This document shows, piece after piece, positions 1 through 11,110 of a stretch of 64,000 nt of DNA. The position numbers and the translations under genes were made by a program. The stretch's first letter is position 1; the number at the start of each line of letters is the position of its first letter. The notes beneath the pieces are model-generated. The model saw only the letters and a program-made list of their open reading frames with translations, did not search any database and was not told the origin of the DNA. This stretch comes from Benincasa hispida (lineage: Eukaryota; Streptophyta; Magnoliopsida; Cucurbitales; Cucurbitaceae), in assembly GCF_009727055.1 (NCBI RefSeq), contig NC_052355.1:921302-985301 (forward strand), written 5' to 3'.

Positions 1-2577
1 AAATTACCGTTTTGCCCCTGTAGTTACATCTAACTCTTTAAATACCACCGATCCCTCTAATGAACAATAGATCATAGTCCCACTATGACTAGACTCCTCT
101 CGGGCCAGGAGAGGGTGTGACGCCACATTGTTCAAGACCCAGAATCAGTCCTTAAGGGAGAAATTTATCTTATTATCCCTACTTCGGGAAATGAGTGAAT
201 TCCATCTTGTGTATCTGTGTTCCCAACTCCCCAATCGGACGAATCCCCAAAATGGTAGGCTTGTTGAGTCGGAGATTGATGCATTATTTTATTGAATGGA
301 AATACAGATGATATGCGTTGATGGATTGCGTTGTGCACTCAAGTTTCCCAGTGGAATTCAAGTGTAAATTTTCCTGACTTTCTTGGTAAGTCCAGGGTCA
401 AACACAGGAACTTGTGAAAATAGTTGCGTTGGTAATGTTTATGAAAACTTTGTGGTAACCAAGTAAATAAATAAAGTGTTGGGTGTGTTATTGCGTTGAT
501 GAAAAAGAAATAAATAAAGGCGGCGGATGTGAGAAAAATAGTTGTGTTGATAGATGCGATGAGTATGCGATGAATGGGTTGAGAAGATCTTTAGTTAACG
601 TTACTTGGGAATGCGTCAAACTATGCGATCATCCTACAACCATGCACAGCAAGTCATTTCCTAATGTAAATGCAATGCTCCTAAGTCTAGAATGCATGTG
701 TTGAATACAAAATGTCCATAAAACTTATCCCTAAGTCTCTACTCTTGTCCTATGCGTTGATGCAAAATGCATGAAAGCAAGGTGACCGCATACAACCATA
801 TCTTATCGCTAAGATGCATGCAATGCGTTAATAACAAATAGTGCTCATTCTTAAGCGCCTATCTCTCGTTTATGCATTCTAATCTGATTCTTCCAAACCT
901 AGATTCTGATCTGACCTTCCCAAATCTACATCCTGTCCTTAGACTACCCTCCGAGTATCTCTAATAGACGAATGAAGTATCCACAAACAAGACAATCGCA
1001 AGAATGAAGATTCCCTTGTTATGCTAGCTAATTGCTTCTCAACCCATTCAACTAATTTAGCTACTCATGCGTGAACAACAGAGAGTGAACAGATATAGAG
1101 AAAGAAATTCCATTCTTATAAATAAGTTGAATACAAAATGATAGTGGAAAGTAAAGGTAGAGAGCCTAGTAGTAATTCCTTACTGACCAAGGCTTTTTAC
1201 ACTGAATCTCTATTCTGAACTAAATATGTTCCCGCTTCCGCAGGCATCGGCCCTCTTTCTGTCTTGGAGCTTTCGATGCTTTCTCAAGCTTACCGAAACG
1301 ATCTATCGACATACTTTCTTCCTTGCGTCCGCCTTAAAATGAAAGAAAACTATGGACAGAGGCGTGAACATGTAAAGTGGTGACTTAATCGACTGCTTAA
1401 CTCCTTTTCTGAAGAATGCACTTGGTATTTATAAAGATTCCATGGTGAAAGGCAGCTTCTCTCTCCCGGTTGTACAGATGGGACAGCTTTAATTCCTGAT
1501 TGACGCGCTAAATAATTATCACTGATAAAGATGAATGTACTTCGTGACCGTTATCGGCTGTCAACTTAATTTAGATTCGACTGTCACCAGCTTTCTGTCC
1601 CATCGCTCTTGATTATCCTTTCACCCGGATGCGCCTACCATGTTGAACTAACCAAGTTGTGGCGATTCTTCTTGGGCAAATGTTTGCGAGCAGGATCAAC
1701 ACAAAGCCTTGCAATGAAGTTGCGCTCGACCAATGAATTCCTATGATCGCAATCTTTGCATTACGTTAACGCATATTCTACACAAAAATATAAAGATCAA
1801 CTGTTCTAATCCGTTGGACGCATGCGACCACAATATTATAGATTTTATGCTTAATGGACACAATTTATCATATTTCATCAATGCAATCCAACATTGTTTA
1901 AGAACTTAGCACTATGATAATGTGCATTTCTGTCTGTTATCAGCGATCTGGCCACTCTCACCAATACAAATCAAAGGACTGCCCTCATAGGAAGGAGTTC
2001 ACAACTCACTCGAGATTAAGATCATGTTACCTATGGTCATCCTAGTGAAATGAAAGTCTCTATTATGAACGATGTTATATGATATGAACAAGAGGCTTCT
2101 AGAAAACTAGTCTTTTGGTACTGAGAAAGCGAACGGTCAGCGCGAAGGTTCAAGACTAAACATTTTGTGGTCCGGTATTATACAAACTCCTTTATATAGA
2201 ATATCCTTGCTCACATGTCTAATACATAAATGATCAGGATCAGATCATTTGTAGCACTTTATAATAATTGTAACACCTACAAAGCGGGCAATACTCGTAG
2301 TGTCGTCAGGATAAGGTACCCATCCTTATCCATATACTACAGACCATTTAGGTTATCACTTAAACACGATCTACCTGTATGTCTCCACATACATATTCAA
2401 GTTACAACGATAACCTTGGATGTTAGTTTATTGGTCTGTGGTTAACGCAACTAAAATATCAAATATTTTATAAATAAAATAAATAAAATATCATATATTA
2501 TTAATCACATAAGAGTTTGTTCATACATGGTTTACAAACTATAGGACCCTACGAAATTTAGGGCATCAACCCCAACA
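1..2577 (-). mobile_element. Alpha-family copia LTR, cut by the window edge and by a gamma LTR
   Basis: Read on the minus strand, the LTR begins at 2577 with TGTTGGGGTTGATGCCCTAA and runs leftward out of the window. The same sequence, reading plus, opens the LTRs at 4587 and 52666. The blocks 1-271 and 1948-2577 align with 3' LTR A around 52666-55480. A 1666-bp gamma LTR interrupts it at 277-1942. Because an integrase fragment lies directly behind its start, this is either an LTR inserted into that integrase or the LTR of the same element after an internal deletion. The sequence does not decide which. Confidence 0.8.
277..1942 (-). mobile_element. Gamma-family LTR-only insertion (solo LTR) of Athila type
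   Basis: It is bounded by TGATGCATTATTTT on the left and CTGTTATCA on the right, that is TG...CA. It is flanked by the near-identical 5-mers GAGAT (272-276) and GCGAT (1943-1947). The interrupted alpha LTR reads continuously once it is removed (compare 9490-9530). The minus-strand TATA box is at 1426-1433. There is no internal region, so it looks like a solo LTR left by LTR-LTR recombination. A short ORF at 483-704 inside it resembles no known protein. Confidence 0.85.
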
Positions 2578-2705
2578 CTATCATATAGTCTTAAAATGTT
2601 AAATCCATGCACTCTCCACCCCGATCAGATCGAAGTGTTTTAATTGTTTTACCTAACATATTTTTAACTTCAGCCTGATAATCCTTTAACTTTTCAAAGG
2701 CTTCA
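2578..2705 (-). pseudogene. Fragment of copia integrase
   Basis: The minus strand encodes about 42 residues of a copia integrase core, including the TLRSDRGGE block that carries the second catalytic Asp. One stop codon follows (F-stop-D). It is sandwiched between the alpha LTR and the 3' end of copia B's LTR. I infer that it is the host element into which copia B inserted. The rest of that element would lie beyond the right edge of the window. Confidence 0.7.
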
Positions 2706-4586
2706 TGATGGAACGAACACATGTGCAGTGGAAGCAATAAAGGATCTAAAGTACTCTAATCATGTTAATTTTATAAGAATAAGCATGCAAGTTAACTTAA
2801 AACAAAGGGATAAACAGTACAACCTTTGTAGTCTAAATTCTTCTCTAAATCCATTCCAATCTCCTCCCGAGTAGTTCGTAGACCACCACGAGAGTCTTCC
2901 CGACTATTCTCTGGCATTAGAACGGGATGGTGGAATTCAGTGAGTGATGGAGATAAAAAGTTTAAGGGTTTGAGAGAGAATTAGGGTTAGCTTTTTCACA
3001 AAAATCTCATGAAAATCCACTTTTTCCAACAAAAAAAAAAATCATAGAATACTTCTATTTATAGGGGGAAAAAAGCATGCAAATCTTGCAATTTTGAGTT
3101 GGTGAGAATTTGACACTCAAAAATTCATTAACTCGAAGTAGGATTAGTGTCTTCAAGTGGTCTGAAAACCTAGCAACATTATTTTATCCAAAAATAGAAA
3201 AGATGGATTTTCCCACTAAATAAATGTTAGATTTTTCCACAAACTTGGTCAAAGGTCAATATTTGACTCTAAAAGTCCAAAGTCAACAATTTGATTTTTT
3301 GACTCTCAAAGTCTAATGTCAACATTTTGAATTTTGTTGTATTTTTTACCTAGTCAACAAATTTGACAGTTGTTGCAATTTTGACCAATTCCATTTAATT
3401 TCAAAATTAATTCTAATAAATAATTTAAAATCTAACTAATATTAAATAATTAATTTTAAATAAAAATAATATAAAAAATTTAATTAATTTAATTTAATAT
3501 TAAAGCTAATGTTAATCCCAGTCAATATGAATCCCTATTTATATTCTTTATATTTAAATCTTAGTTAAACATCTCTCTCTGTCTCCTTATGTTTAATTCA
3601 AAATTAAATATTAGGTCAAATATGTCGGATATATTTAAAACTTTACCCCAAAAACCGAATTCAAACACTTCAAATTCATTTGTCACATTGTTTTAAGGTT
3701 TAGTCTGATACGAGCTAGTAGGGGGACCTCTGGACCTACAGATCCTTGGCTTCGACGATCCAAGATTAATCGGTTAAACTCTTTAACCCAAATGATGAAC
3801 ATTCGCTACCTACCGGATCACTCCTCTAAAGTCCAGTAGTTGTACTCTCCTCACTGTAGATGTATTTCTGTCCACTAGTAAGTCAACACTTCACAAGTTG
3901 TTCATAATAACGGTTGGGTCAAAAGTTGTTTTACCCCCACTATTACATTTTTCTCCTTATGTCCCATCGATCTTCTAATGAACAATTTGTTTGTGATCCA
4001 GAGTCAATGAGATGGTTGGGCCTCTTGTTCAAGACCTGGAGTCAACACTTAAAGGAACAACCTCTCTACTATTCTTAATAGCGGGTATGAGTGATTTTCG
4101 TCTTACACCCTATGTCCACAACTATTTGCCTAGTCTTACCCCTGAAATGGAAGGCTTATTAAGCCAACAGTGCTAAGTCAACCCTCACCTATGTAAATCT
4201 AAGGATACTTTTGAATAAACAGGAGTTCATCGTTAGCTCAGGATTAAGGTCAAGTTACCTAGGTCATCGCTTTGAAATAGTCAGTCTTAAACAATAAACA
4301 GTGTTATAAAATAAGAGTGACTTATTTCTTGGTCCGTTCTTGTACAAACTCTTTGCATATGATGCCCCCACTAACATGTCTCCACATGAACGATTCAGGA
4401 TCACATCATTTATACTGAATACAAATAGGGTTGAATCCGATAGTGACCCCAGGATAAGGTACCCAGTCTTATCTGTATACTATAGATCATTTAGACTATT
4501 TACTCAAGCTCTGCCCATTTTTATGTCTCCACATAAGGTCCAAGTATTCATGTAATAGCCATGGATCTTAGTTTATTGGATTTAGG
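2706..4586 (-). mobile_element. 3' LTR of copia B, distal part (beta family)
   Basis: This is a minus-strand beta LTR, similar to 20286-22082 and 31092-32953. Its end at about 2706 (TGATGGAACGAAC on plus) is inferred by alignment and has no visible TSD in the window. At 4586 the LTR is interrupted by copia A and resumes at 58397. TTAGG is present on both sides (4582-4586 and 58392-58396). Nothing coding is present. Confidence 0.75.
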
Positions 4587-6998
4587 TGTTGGGGATGAAG
4601 CCCTAAACTCCCATTGGTTCCTGTAGTTTGCAAACACTGTATTGAACAAACGCTTGTGATGTAATAATATATGATATTTTATCACTTTTGTCTATGGATC
4701 ATTGAATGTTTTATTTGCTTTACCACAAACCAATAAACTAAGATCCCTGGTTGTCGTTGTAACTTAAGCATGTATGTGGAGACATACAGGTGGATCATGC
4801 CTTAAGTGATAACCAAAATAGTCTGTAGCATATGGACATAGGAGGAAAACCTTATCTTGGTAACGCTATAGATGCGGCCCACTTTGTAGAATAGTTACAA
4901 GTGTTTTGACTTGCTACAGATGGTCTGATCCTGATTATTCATGTGGAGATATGCGAGTGGGGGCGTCCTATACAAAGGAGTTTATATAAGGCCGAACCAT
5001 GAAGTGTTTGTTAGAGTAAGAAAACATGCAGCGGAAGTATCAAGGATTCATAAGCATTCAAATTCACTAATTTTGGCAGAAACTAAAGCATGCTCATTTA
5101 AATAAGAGGGTTTTAAGATCATACCTTTGAAGAACTTTTCAAGAACTTGATCAATCAGCAGCAGTCTTCACTAAAGATCATCGTGAACCACCTCAAGATC
5201 TTCCCTACTATCCTCTTGGAGTTTTAGACCGAGTTGTGGGACTCAAGAAGAGCTTGAAGCGATTAAGAACAGAGAAATACTCACAGTAGCTCACTTCGAA
5301 AAACCCTGTCTTCCCACTGAAATTTTCTCTCAAAATTTCTATGTTATACAATCCTTCAATTCACTCAAAACTTCTTTATTTATTGCAGATGAACATACAA
5401 AGAAGAGATATGCATGGCTTGCAACTCATGCTTGGAGTATTAATGAAGAAGAAGAAGTGGACATCATGTGAGCATGAAGAAGATGATATTGGAAAATCAA
5501 AATTTTCCATTCTGGTGCATGCAAATTAATTTTCCAATTTTTCTTTAAAACAAAAATTTGACTTCAATAACCATTTTCATTTTTAAAACTGACAAATAAC
5601 TTTCTAAAATTAATTTAAAATATTAATTAATTTAATATCAAATTTTAAATTAATTTTTGCACAATAATCATCTTCAAATATTTAAATCATATTTAAGTAT
5701 ATATTCTCCTATTCCATTTAACTTGAACGTTTCAAATTAATTTCTCAAGCTACTCTAAAGCTTAACCATTTACGAGCTAGTAGGGGGACCTCGCGAACCT
5801 ACAGATCATGGGCTATAATAATTCGAGATTAATCTGCTAAACTCATTAGTCCGATCTAACCCCCATTCGTTAACTAATGGGACATTCCACTATAGCCCAT
5901 ATGTGAGACCCTAACACTAAATCCAAGGTGGAAGGTTATTTGGAGAAGGAAAATCTTAAGTAATAAACATATTGAGGCAAGGGTGAAAGCATTAGTACTA
6001 AATTATATCAAAAGGTGGCAAGTGGGCCAACGTATATGGAGGGCTTAAGCACATTGAACGCAAGAGTGCGTGGGAGGATGGAAGCAAGAAGACTTGGGCA
6101 ATCGTCGTAGGCTTGTATGCAACTAACGCAAGGGCATGCCAAGCGCACAGCCATGCATCGAGCCAAGCACACAGCCCATGCGTCGAGCAAGTATGCCAAA
6201 CACCCATGCCTATGCGTCGAGCACTGCTGAGCCTGCCAAACAACCATGCATTGATGCCTTGCGCTGAGCACACAACCCATGCGTCGAGCGGCCAGCCTAC
6301 GCTGCGAGCGCATTGTTGAACGATCATGCATCGAAGAGCCCTGCCGAGCATTAATGCGTCAAGGCACGCCTATGCGGCCAAGAACACCCATGCGGCCAAG
6401 CACACCTATGCGGTTGAGCGAGCGAGCAATGATCAGTGCCTATGCACACACCCATGCGTCGATGGTCAGCGTATATGCCAAGCGCTATGCGTCCATGCCA
6501 AGCAAGTCGTGCGGACATACCTAGTGAGCCATGCGTCGAAGATGAGAGGCCACCCTATGCGTTGGTGATGACTGCCTTATGCGATGGCTAAGTGGGATTT
6601 CGATGGAAGTGAGTTGGCTTGCTATGCGTTGTGGACAAAAGAAAGGCTAATTGATGGGGAAAAGAATTCCAAGGGGAGATGGCAATATTTATGAAATGCG
6701 TTGATAAGCCTAACAAATTAAATAGATGAACATGTTAAGTATATAAGTGATTGAGGTGGCAAAATGAGGTTTACACAAAGCTCTAAGCAGGAGGTGGACA
6801 ATGGAGATTACATGCAAAAAGGGTCTTATCACCCTAAGCAGGAGGTGGATGAAGGAGGTTGCATGAAAAATGGAGATTTTGGCTGGAAAATTAAGGTGAG
6901 AACAACTCAAGGCTATGCTGGAATAGGCTAAATGTTGGCAGCTTCAAAAAGGGACAAATGGGAGTTGAGTTGTCACAAGGGGGTAAGTTTGGGATGGC

Positions 6999-7007
6999 TA
7001 TAAATAG
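6999..7007 (+). promoter_or_regulatory. TATA box of epsilon LTR
   Basis: The sequence is TATAAATAG in the context GGCTATAAATAGAGGGG. It sits at the equivalent place in both LTRs of chromovirus G (35074, 42364). It is the likely U3/R boundary marker. Confidence 0.6.
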
Positions 7008-8132
7008 AGGGGTAGGCGAGAAGAATTCATTCATGCCATCAACAAAATCTCTGTGTTGAGAGCTTATTTAGAGTGTTACGCTTGAGTATTTAGGTTGCCA
7101 AATTAATTGGGGTCCGAAGGAGCTAAAGTTGCATTAGTGAAACATTGGAGCCAGCCCAGACGCACAGCCAGCCAACGCATCCAGCACACGGTGCGCATGC
7201 CTTGCGCCTTGCAGCTATGTGTCTTTCCATCAGCGCGCCTCGCACGAACGCATCACGCACACCAGCCCAACACAACAACCCACTGTGCGACGCATCACGC
7301 ACGCCCAACGTAGCAGCCCACTATGCAACACAGCATGCCCATCCTACACCCGGCCGAACACCCAGCTGCCTGCCACAGTCCAAATATCCTCTAAAGGGGC
7401 TAATTTTAGGATTTTGGCTAAGTTTGGAGTGGGGTAAGCTGATACTTTCATTCTATAATGGTATTTTGGCTATTTTTGCATTATTTATTGATAACAAGTG
7501 TTAATTGAGGAATTTCTTTGATATGGAGGAACTTTCAGGAAGGTATTCACAAAGTGGTTTTAGTAGGAATCTTGCTTACTGTGAGTGGTTATTTAGTTTT
7601 ATGCATTGATATGTGAATAAATGCATAGGTAAGTACAAAATGCATGCTTATGATGTTATGTTACTTGCCATGATATTGTCTGTGTAATTTCTGTGGAAAC
7701 TAAGATTATACCCGAAATACATAAGTTAGCATGCTTAAAAATGGCACTTGGCAGGAAAAATATAGTTGGCCTCGGTCGACAGGAAATAATAGTCGGTGAC
7801 GGCCGACGGGAAATATAGTTAAGATACCTAAGCATGACCAGTGGGAAAGAATTATCGATGTGCACATTGGCAGGGAAAGCGGGTTATAGGAAAGTTTCCA
7901 TAAAAAGTTGTTATGATTGTTAATATATGCATGATGTGAACATGGCAAGTATAGCATGAGACTGGGGGATAATGATTGACTGAAATTACACATGATCATG
8001 CATGGATTATACTGAAATTGTGATTATGTGATTGACTTCCCAAAAATATGTTTTGTAAAGTGATTAATATTTTAAAAGGCACCACTCACTCGGCTTATTA
8101 GCTCACGTTTTTCCAAATGTTTTCTTTTATTT

Positions 8133-8150
8133 CCCTCCCCCTCCCCCTCC
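8133..8150 (+). repeat. CCCTCC simple repeat
   Basis: Three imperfect CCCTCC units form a pyrimidine-only tract near the 3' part of the epsilon LTR. LTR G has a shorter C-rich run at the same place (about 35955). Confidence 0.8.
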
Positions 8151-10465
8151 GGTTGCTAAATTGCGGAGCGCAGAAGGTAGTCAATCAGGTTACCACCCCG
8201 AAGACATCAAAACCACTTGGTAATTTCTCAAGGGCAGCTGGCTCGTATCATGTAATTAAAAATAATAGGAAAATGAGCTCTTAGAATATAGATATGGTTA
8301 TGTAACGATGTAAGAGTTTTTCATAGATAAAGGGGTGAAAATGTGTAAATTAAATAGTTGTCCTTGGAATGCTATCAGTATGTCCATCATGGAGCCCTCT
8401 TTTTCCATCATTGAGGGTTTCAAGACGAGGGAGGGGTGTGACACATAGTTGAATCTCTCCTCACTGTAGATATATTATGTCCACATTATAACCATAATCA
8501 GTAAGTCGATCCTCACAGGTTGTTCGTAATCACAGCTTAGGTCAAAATTATCGTTTTACCCCTGTGAATACATCTTGTTTTCCTTAATTCCTACTGACCC
8601 TCTAATGAACAATTCTGATTCATAATCTTCTATGAATCAAATACCTTTCTCTATCATGAGAAGTGGGCCTCGATTGTTCAAGACCTGGAATCAGTACTTA
8701 AGAGAAACCGTATCTGGCTAACGCCTGAAATCAGGAGGAGTGAATTCATCTCTACAAGGCTAGTGTCCAGCTATTCATTCGTGTGGGAAGCTTATTGAGT
8801 AGTGATGGTTGGACTACTACTCTCACCCTTTGCAAATCAAAAGATATATCCCGAACAACAAAAGTTCATAGCTAGCTCAAGATTAAGATCGAGTTAACCT
8901 AGGTTTATTTTGAATAAATGAAATAGTTATTTTATACCAGTAATCGTCGTTATAAGTAAAGTGACTATTTTCATGGTCTGGTGTATATTGCAAACTCCAT
9001 GCATAGGAATGTCCCCACTTACTATATCTCAATATGATGATTTGTGGATCACATGCGTTTGTAGCACTTTACAACTTCTTGTACAACTACAGAGTAGCCG
9101 CATCTAAGAGTGTTACCTACGGAGGATGAGATACCTAATTTTCATCATAATTTATTAGACCAATTTGAGGCTATATATTGTCAATTTGATCCGTATTTAT
9201 GTCATACATAAAGTTACAGTACTCAGACAATAGCCAAGGATACGTTTATTGGATTTTCCATAATAAGATGCAAAATCAACAAGTCGTTTTTATTGATAAA
9301 TAGAATGTTAACACGAACTGCAAGTTCCTAGGACATTCCAACAGTGTTTATAGTCTCGTTATATTAATGCCGGTTCATGATAGAGACTTAACTTCACTAG
9401 GATGACGCATTAGGTAACATGACCTCAATATGAGTGAGTTGGGAACTTCTGTCTTTGAGGGCGGTTCTTTGATTTGCATGGGTGCGAGTGGCGGAGATCG
9501 CCGACTCAAACCTACCACTTTAGGGATTCGTTTGAGTTTAGGAGCTGGGAACTCGCTACACAAGATGAAATTCACTCCTTCCCGAAAGCAGGGGTAAGTA
9601 GATAGAATTTATCGCCTTTAATAGGCTGATTTTAGGGCTTGAACAATGTGGCACCACACACCTTCTCATGGCCCGAGAGGTGTCCACACATAGTAGGACT
9701 ATGTTGTATTCTTTATTAGAGGGATCAGTGGTACTTAAGGAGTTAGATGTAACTACAGGGGCAAAATGGTAAATTGGCCCAGCTGTACTTACGAGCATCT
9801 GTGAAGGGTTATCATAATATTGATTGGTTATATCTGATGGATACAGAAATATATTTGTGGTGAGAAGAGCGCAGCTGTCGGTCTTTAGTGGAATACCTGC
9901 CAGTTAACGAATGGTGGATCTCGTAGCTAAAGAGTTTAGTCAGCTATTCACATACCGTTAGAGCATCAAGCCATAGGTCTATAAGGTCCCCTCGGTATCT
10001 CAATGGTGTCAAGTTGAGAATTAGTTTTTGGGTCAGTTTGAAGTGTTCAATATGACAAGAGCGAGTTCGATTGTAGATGATATGATTGAACTGGTCAATT
10101 ATATATGATATAGTTGACATAATGTATGAGATACATTAATTGGAGGAAAATGATATAAATATGATTTATATCTAGTGGAGGAGAAAATGACTATGGTTCA
10201 TATGTTGTATATGATGTGATATTAAACCGTAGTTTATAAATATAATAAGATTATATTTATTTTTTAATTTAAACAATTATGGGATAGTTGTTTACGGTTT
10301 TTTCTCTATAACCGAATGAGTTAGTGGGAGGTTGCATTCAGTTTTCGTAACTGAAGGATAAAATGATTTTTTTTTTATTTTGCAAGATATCAGACATTCG
10401 CTCACCGATTGAGTACACTGCCTATCGCATAGCAAACCAAGAGCATACACGACAACTCAAAGTTT

Positions 10466-10640
10466 CTAAACGATCGTGTACACGCGCATATTTCCTAAAC
10501 GATCGCATAGAATTACCTAAACGATCGTCTAGCTTTTTCTACATGATCATGCGCCCAAGCATTTTACTAAACGATCGTCTATACGATCAAGCCCCTTTTA
10601 CTACACGATCATGTACCTTCACCTAAATGATCAAGCATGC
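10466..10640 (+). repeat. Array of AAACGATCGT-like palindromic words in LTR A
   Basis: Four CTAAACGATCG words and several variants (ACATGATCATG, ACACGATCATG, ATACGATCAAG) occur at roughly 20-30-base spacing. The core ACGATCGT is its own reverse complement. The array is preserved in the 3' LTR (about 56175-56350). Related words recur in the leader (about 11440-11720) and in the copia D leader (25860-26015). Confidence 0.75.
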
Positions 10641-11097
10641 GTCTATACAATAGACTCCCGATATCTCCCACTTGCTTGGTCGTGGTAAACAATCGTTCCT
10701 TCCTCCTTCCCTCTACCAAATCCAATAGAGCCCACACCTCTTGGATTCTCACTTCGAGAATATCGAGGGTTCCGAGTGATGGTGTCTTCCCTGTTGCCTT
10801 GTTCGTGAGGATTCCGTTCGCGGGTAGGCGATAGTGAGATTTGGTAGACGATAGCTTGGACGATCTCAGCGACTGCGAGATTTCCTTCCTTTGATGAGAG
10901 CGAGATTTCTGTGAAGAAAAGTTCTTCAACTTGTATGTATCTTGTTCTCTTTGTTGTTTAAAGTTCAAAGCATGTTGTAATCTGTTTTTAACTGCATAAC
11001 TAGTCTGTTTGATTGTGAATGTGGTAATTCTATCAAAATGAGTTTGGAACAATCTTGCTTCCGCTCAGAGGTGCTCTTTGATAAGAGTTCCTTCAAT

Positions 11098-11110
11098 TGG
11101 TATCAGAGCC
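11098..11110 (+). other. Primer-binding site of copia A (initiator tRNA-Met)
   Basis: TGGTATCAGAGCC is the complement of the 3' end of plant initiator tRNA-Met, the standard copia primer. It lies two bases after the LTR end at 11095, which fixes the LTR boundary and the plus orientation. Confidence 0.92.

Larger units (their letters stand above)
5902..8443 (+). mobile_element. Epsilon-family (chromovirus) LTR-only insertion
   Basis: It starts TGTGAGACCC and ends GGGGTGTGACA, the same kind of ends as the chromovirus G LTR. CATA lies on both sides (5898-5901, 8444-8447), a 4-bp match rather than a clear 5-bp TSD. At 2542 bp it is slightly longer than LTR G (2350 bp). It shares the GCGTCGAGC-word block (about 6120-6560) and a TATA box. 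The overlapping ORFs on both strands in that block are a by-product of repeat composition. Confidence 0.82.
5009..9343 (-). mobile_element. Beta-family LTR-only insertion, split by an epsilon LTR
   Basis: It is bounded by TGTTAGAGTAAG and GACATTCCAACA and flanked by the perfect TSD GTGTT (5004-5008, 9344-9348). The host alpha LTR reads through when it is excised (compare 55055-55090). Without the nested 5902-8443 LTR it is about 1.79 kb, matching the 1797-bp copy at 20286-22082. No internal domain is present. Confidence 0.88.
4587..11095 (+). mobile_element. 5' LTR of copia A with two nested LTRs
   Basis: It starts TGTTGGGGATGAAGCCC and ends AGAGTTCCTTCA, one base before the primer-binding site. 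The LTR proper is 4587-5008 plus 9349-11095. The middle is a beta LTR (5009-9343) that itself holds an epsilon LTR. The 3' third (10466-10640) carries an array of ACGATCGT-like words. Confidence 0.88.

Noticed and set aside
483..704. 73-codon ORF in a gamma LTR
   Set aside because: Cys-rich looking, but no signal peptide or family resemblance, and it is not preserved in the other gamma LTR copies.
5998..6568. Set of 80-117-codon overlapping ORFs on both strands
   Set aside because: Same GCGTCGAGC-word block in the epsilon LTR. Composition and repeats explain the open frames.
6113..7504. CRISPR-like array of repeated words
   Set aside because: Units are irregular in length and spacing, there are no Cas genes, and the context is a plant LTR.
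11097..11110. A tRNA-Met gene
   Set aside because: Only the complement of the 3' end is present, which is a primer-binding site, not a tRNA.
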